Origin: Nodosilinea sp. FACHB-131
GTDB lineage: Bacteria; Cyanobacteriota; Cyanobacteriia; Phormidesmidales; Phormidesmidaceae
Assembly (NCBI RefSeq): GCF_014695395.1
Contig: NZ_JACJOF010000012.1
Location: forward strand, 124,001 to 188,000
DNA: 64,000 nucleotides
Reading direction: 5' to 3'
The notes beneath the pieces are model-generated. The model made no database searches. It had not been told where the DNA came from and worked only from the letters and a program-made list of their open reading frames with translations. Every line of letters begins with the position of its first letter. Positions within the stretch are counted from its first letter, which is position 1. This document shows positions 62,001 to 64,000 of this stretch, in pieces. A program made the translations under genes and the position numbers.

Positions 62001-62290
62001 ACCAGGTTGTCTACACCAGCACCGAGCAGACGGGTGCTACCATCATTGACTTTGAGGTGGGTGCCGACAAGTTGGTATTCACCGACCTGCTGAAAAGCAT
62101 CGGCTACACCGGCACTAACCCCCTGGCTGATGGTCTGGTGCAGGTTCGCAACTTGGGCAACAGCGATCGCACTCAGCTTTCCCTTGAGCTGGACCGCGTG
62201 GGCGGTGGCCGCAACCAGTTCACCAACTTCATCACCTTTGAGGGGGTCGATATGGCGGCGCTGAACAACGCCGAGAACTTTGTGTTTTAA
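59054..62290 (+). CDS. Large extracellular nuclease: lamin-tail domains, OB-like region, EEP nuclease, RTX tail
   Basis: A 1078-residue protein of the ExeM/NucH type. It starts with a lamin-tail-like domain (FINEFHYDNASTDVGEFIEV), and a second follows near residue 180 (LINEFVFDHVGTDTNEFVEI). The middle has the OB-like region (STLVGQQVATTGIVTAL, IFVFTG). An endonuclease/exonuclease/phosphatase domain covers about 640-950: LTVASYNVLNLDP, IIALQEVQDN, LVNNHFSSKGGS, VVLGDLNEF, and SDHDPVLARF with the catalytic His. The C-terminus is RTX-like (VLVGSDRNDTILASGGPD). No Sec signal, so type I secretion is expected. It probably degrades extracellular DNA for phosphate. The ATG at 59054 has GGAG upstream; an ATG at 59027 is the alternative. 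Confidence 0.88.
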   Translation: METAVFINEFHYDNASTDVGEFIEVAGPAGTNLTGWRIVRYNGANGLVYTTPTANETLSGLIPDQGNGFGTVVVNYPSNGLQNGAPDGFALVNNLNQVVQFLSYEGSFTAVDGPAAGLLSTDIGVSQPDTEGVGASLQLTGTGTTYEDFTWARTATNTSGAANADQTFSGVSNPIEPLINEFVFDHVGTDTNEFVEILGAANTDYSRYTLLQIEGDSGSTLGRITSAQALGSTDASGYWTTGFLNNVYQNGTQTLLLVKDFTSSVNQVIDTNGDGVLDVTPWASVVDGVAVTDGGASDRTYTPVVLAPGYDGSSQRVGGASRLPNGTDTDTAADWVRNDFDLAGIPSFAGTPVEGEALNTPGGANAVVEAPPPPVELTAIYSIQGAGHSSTLVGQQVATTGIVTALDTNGFYLQDAAGDGNIATSDAIFVFTGSAPTVTVGDGLQVAGTVSEFTPGGASTRNLSTTQIGGSLTITTLSTGNALPAAVLLGQGGRVPPTENIDDDAFGSFDPVTDGIDFFESLEGMRVTAQDLLVVNGTNGFGEIFGVVDSGAGATGLSDRGTLNLSPDDFNPERVQVQFDSGVFNFAFPEVNVGDSLGNVTGVVNYDFGNFQIVATEDFTGNIRSAGLQREVSSLSGNSDQLTVASYNVLNLDPNDSDGDADVANGQFAAIAQQIVDNLNAPGIIALQEVQDNSGSANDGITAADVTLQTLVAAIATAGGPTYAFIDNPFIINNASGGQLGANIRTAYLYDPSRVDLVEGSVSTIGGQAPGETFAGARLPLVADFEFNGEIVTLVNNHFSSKGGSAPIFGTAQPFEARQEDPSVNGSVDERQAQSLAVQNYVSSVLGSDPTANVVVLGDLNEFEFVSPVTGLESAGLTNLTNTLPENERYSYIFQGSSQAIDHILVSGSLAATAEYDAVHVNTEFAESLQASDHDPVLARFTIGASNVITGTPQRDVLVGSDRNDTILASGGPDLITTGSGRDQVVYTSTEQTGATIIDFEVGADKLVFTDLLKSIGYTGTNPLADGLVQVRNLGNSDRTQLSLELDRVGGGRNQFTNFITFEGVDMAALNNAENFVF

Positions 62291-62309
62291 GGCAGCTTCT
62301 ACTGGCTAC

Positions 62310-62345
62310 AAACCCCTGGTTTCTATCAGAAACCAGGGGTTTTTT
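62310..62345 (+). terminator. Rho-independent terminator after the nuclease gene
   Basis: A perfect 14-base stem, AAACCCCTGGTTTC (62310-62323) with 62329-62342, 5-base loop and six T. The A-run on the left suggests it works for the convergent phosphoesterase gene as well. Confidence 0.9.
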
Positions 62346-63458
62346 CTATTTGGCAGGCCACACCAGGGTGGCGGTGTTGTCGATCGCCTGGGGGTTGCCG
62401 TCGCTATCGACTGAGTTAAAGTGGGCCAGCCGCTCCTGCACGTCGGGCGGCAGGTGCGAAAAGTCGAGCTGGGTGTCGCCGTCGGCCACCGCGGCCCAAA
62501 AGTGCCGTAGCTTGGGGGCGATCGCCTCGGCCTGGGCCTGCTCTAGCCCTACCGGTGGGCTGACGAGGAATTTGGTCATAAACCACCCGGCGCGATCGCA
62601 CATCCACTGATGCGACATGGCTTGCAAATCGTCCCAGGGCTCAACGGCGGTGAGGCGGCGCGATCGCACATCCATACGCAACTCCCCATCGCCGTGCTCA
62701 ATTTCTACAATGCGGTAGGGATGGGGGTAGCTGACCAGTGACCCGGTCAACACCTCGCACAGATCGCCTCGGCGAGCTATATCCTGCACATGCAGGTGGC
62801 CCGTGAACATCAGCCGCACCCCCGCCGCCTCTAGCCGCCAGATAATCTCCTCGGCATTGCTCACCATGTAGCGCTGACCCAGCGGACTGTTGGACTGCCC
62901 CGGCAGGTGCTCCAACACGTTGTGGTGCAGCATGACCAGGATTAAGTCGTCAGCGTATTCCGCCAGGGTCGCCTCTAGCCAGTCGAGCTGCGCCTGATCC
63001 ACATAGCCCACTCGAATCTGCTCGCCGTTCGGCTCAAAGGCATTGGAGTTGAGCGTCACCAGCCGCACGCCGGGGAGAATTTCGTGCTGGTAATGCAGGG
63101 TTTTGCCGTCGCTGTAGCCAAAGTCTTGGTATAGCCGGGGGAAGTCGGCTAGGCCAATGGCGCGATCGCTGGCATCGCGGGCAATTACATCGTGGTTGCC
63201 CGGCACTACATAGGCTGGAAAGGGCAGCTGTTTGAGGCGATCGATCAGCCACTGGTGGTTCACCCATTCGCCGTGCTGGGTGAGGTCGCCTGGCAGCAGC
63301 AAGAAATCTAAATCCAGCGTTTCGAGGTGGTCAAAGATTTGCTCAATGCCCGGAATGCTGACCTCGACTAGATGAAAGCGGTGAGGGCCATTGTAAATTG
63401 TCTCGGGTCGGGCGATGTGAGGGTCGCTGACGATCGCGAAGCGAAAATGCTGTCCCAT
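62346..63458 (-). CDS. Metallophosphoesterase (CpdA-like)
   Basis: A 370-residue calcineurin-type phosphoesterase. All metal-binding motifs are present in order: SDPHIARPE (about 11-19), GDLTQHGEW, GNHDVIARD, MLHHNVLE and GHLHVQD. These hold two metal ions as in CpdA-type cyclic-nucleotide phosphodiesterases. The C-terminal third (from about 230) is an extra domain found in cyanobacterial members. Substrate may be cAMP or another phosphodiester; not determined. The ATG at 63458 is used instead of a TTG at 63470. It ends against the terminator of the convergent nuclease gene. Confidence 0.88.
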   Translation of the reverse strand: MGQHFRFAIVSDPHIARPETIYNGPHRFHLVEVSIPGIEQIFDHLETLDLDFLLLPGDLTQHGEWVNHQWLIDRLKQLPFPAYVVPGNHDVIARDASDRAIGLADFPRLYQDFGYSDGKTLHYQHEILPGVRLVTLNSNAFEPNGEQIRVGYVDQAQLDWLEATLAEYADDLILVMLHHNVLEHLPGQSNSPLGQRYMVSNAEEIIWRLEAAGVRLMFTGHLHVQDIARRGDLCEVLTGSLVSYPHPYRIVEIEHGDGELRMDVRSRRLTAVEPWDDLQAMSHQWMCDRAGWFMTKFLVSPPVGLEQAQAEAIAPKLRHFWAAVADGDTQLDFSHLPPDVQERLAHFNSVDSDGNPQAIDNTATLVWPAK

Positions 63459-63646
63459 GGGGCTCAACAAACTTACTGATCAGAATTCCTTACCAGCCTA
63501 GCCCTTTGCCGCTAGATTCGGTAGGTGAGGATTGGGAGTGAGGGGTAGGGGATTAAGGAAATTGGATTGAGCAAGCAACTCACCTACTCATTCACTCCCC
63601 ACCTCAAATGGCATGATAGAAGGCTGTGGTTTATGAGGTCAGTGCC

Positions 63647-64000
63647 GTGGCTGTTGTTCGGGTGCGTCAGCACGTTAACCCTCTGAGCGGAAAATATCAG
63701 GCTCCGGTCGAAGTCCCTGTTTGGGAGACCGTGTTTGCTAACACTCAGCAACCGCTGCATATCGACATTGGCTGCGGCAAGGGCGTGTTTTTGCTGCAAA
63801 TGGCCCAGCTTCAGCCCGAGTGGAATTTTCTGGGCCTTGAAATTCGCAAGCCCGTGGTCGAATCGGCCCAAAAGCGCCAGCAAGAGGCGGAGCTGACCAA
63901 TCTGCATTTTATGTACTGCAACGTCAACATTTCCCTGCGGGGTCTGCTAGAAAGCTGGGGCGCTCAGAACCCTTTGCAGCAGGTGTCTATTCAGTTCCCT
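63647..64000 (+). CDS. trmB: tRNA (guanine-N7)-methyltransferase, 3' end cut by window edge
   Basis: The first 118 residues of TrmB, which methylates G46 of tRNA with SAM. The frame starts at a GTG at 63647 with GAGG at about 63635. The start VRVRQHVNPLSGKYQ, the SAM motif HIDIGCGKGVFLLQMA and the following FLGLEIRKPVVESA are diagnostic of the family. The remaining half, including DPWPKxRHxKRR, lies beyond the window. It is divergent from the phosphoesterase gene. Confidence 0.92.
   Translation, partial: MAVVRVRQHVNPLSGKYQAPVEVPVWETVFANTQQPLHIDIGCGKGVFLLQMAQLQPEWNFLGLEIRKPVVESAQKRQQEAELTNLHFMYCNVNISLRGLLESWGAQNPLQQVSIQFP

Overview
The window is a piece of a cyanobacterial chromosome. The HIP1 octamer GCGATCGC is scattered through most genes and spacers, and the gene content is cyanobacterial: a Rubisco activase ending in an SSUL (RbcS-like) domain, an NblR-type response regulator, a KaiC-like ATPase, a mycosporine-like amino acid cluster, RTX proteins, S-layer-homology (SLH) envelope proteins, and a large STAND/WD40 regulator. 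A Leptolyngbya/Nodosilinea-like filamentous strain would fit, but that is inference. No rRNA, tRNA or CRISPR array was found. Household genes (ispH, rplI, dnaG, metH, ttcA, trmB) alternate with accessory blocks.

Layout. 0-1.6 kb: the cut-off end of a VapBC-type toxin-antitoxin pair, remains of a zinc-ribbon gene, and an AT-rich UDG-fold-like gene. 1.8-4.4 kb: an osmoprotectant (OpuB/Osm-type) ABC operon on the reverse strand. 4.6-9.2 kb: a membrane protein, a small acidic protein with a cupin, an SLH protein, and a quinone-oxidoreductase-like enzyme. 9.5-13.7 kb: a 1407-residue NB-ARC/WD40/SARP regulator. 14.0-24.7 kb: a forward-strand accessory block with a secreted protein made of 31-residue repeats, a VOC enzyme, two RTX proteins (one carrying three DUF3574 domains), an SDR, an SMP-30-like protein, a second VOC-like protein, a GST, a DUF924 protein and twin membrane proteins. 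24.8-26.2 kb: an exported protein, then wreckage of an IS5-type transposase and a hicB antitoxin.

26.2-29.7 kb holds mysA-mysB-mysC, a tightly packed operon predicted to make 4-deoxygadusol and then mycosporine-glycine. No mysD, mysE or mysH partner lies in the window. 31-43 kb carries ispH, a Phd/Doc-type toxin-antitoxin pair, a RecD-like helicase, a DUF192 lipoprotein, nblR, a C-terminal processing protease, rplI, dnaG, a flavin monooxygenase and a lipoprotein with a duplicated module. 43.8-53.1 kb has a GntR regulator, a dienelactone hydrolase, a second SLH protein, rca, a KaiC-like ATPase overlapping a diguanylate cyclase gene, uraH and a Rieske protein. 53.4-64 kb holds metH, a DUF29 gene, ttcA, a large RTX-tailed nuclease, a metallophosphoesterase, and the start of trmB.

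Two families of short repeats cross the window. One is built of CCCATCCA/CCCACCC-like units, the other of ACCTTAA/ACCTTGA-like heptamers. They lie between genes and, more unusually, inside reading frames: three places in metH and one in rca. There they encode Pro/Ser/His-rich or Pro-Glu-Thr-Leu-Asn linkers. The clearest candidates for undescribed biology are these in-frame repeats, the STAND-SARP fusion, the DUF3574-RTX fusion, the 31-residue repeat protein, and the KaiC-like/GGDEF pair.
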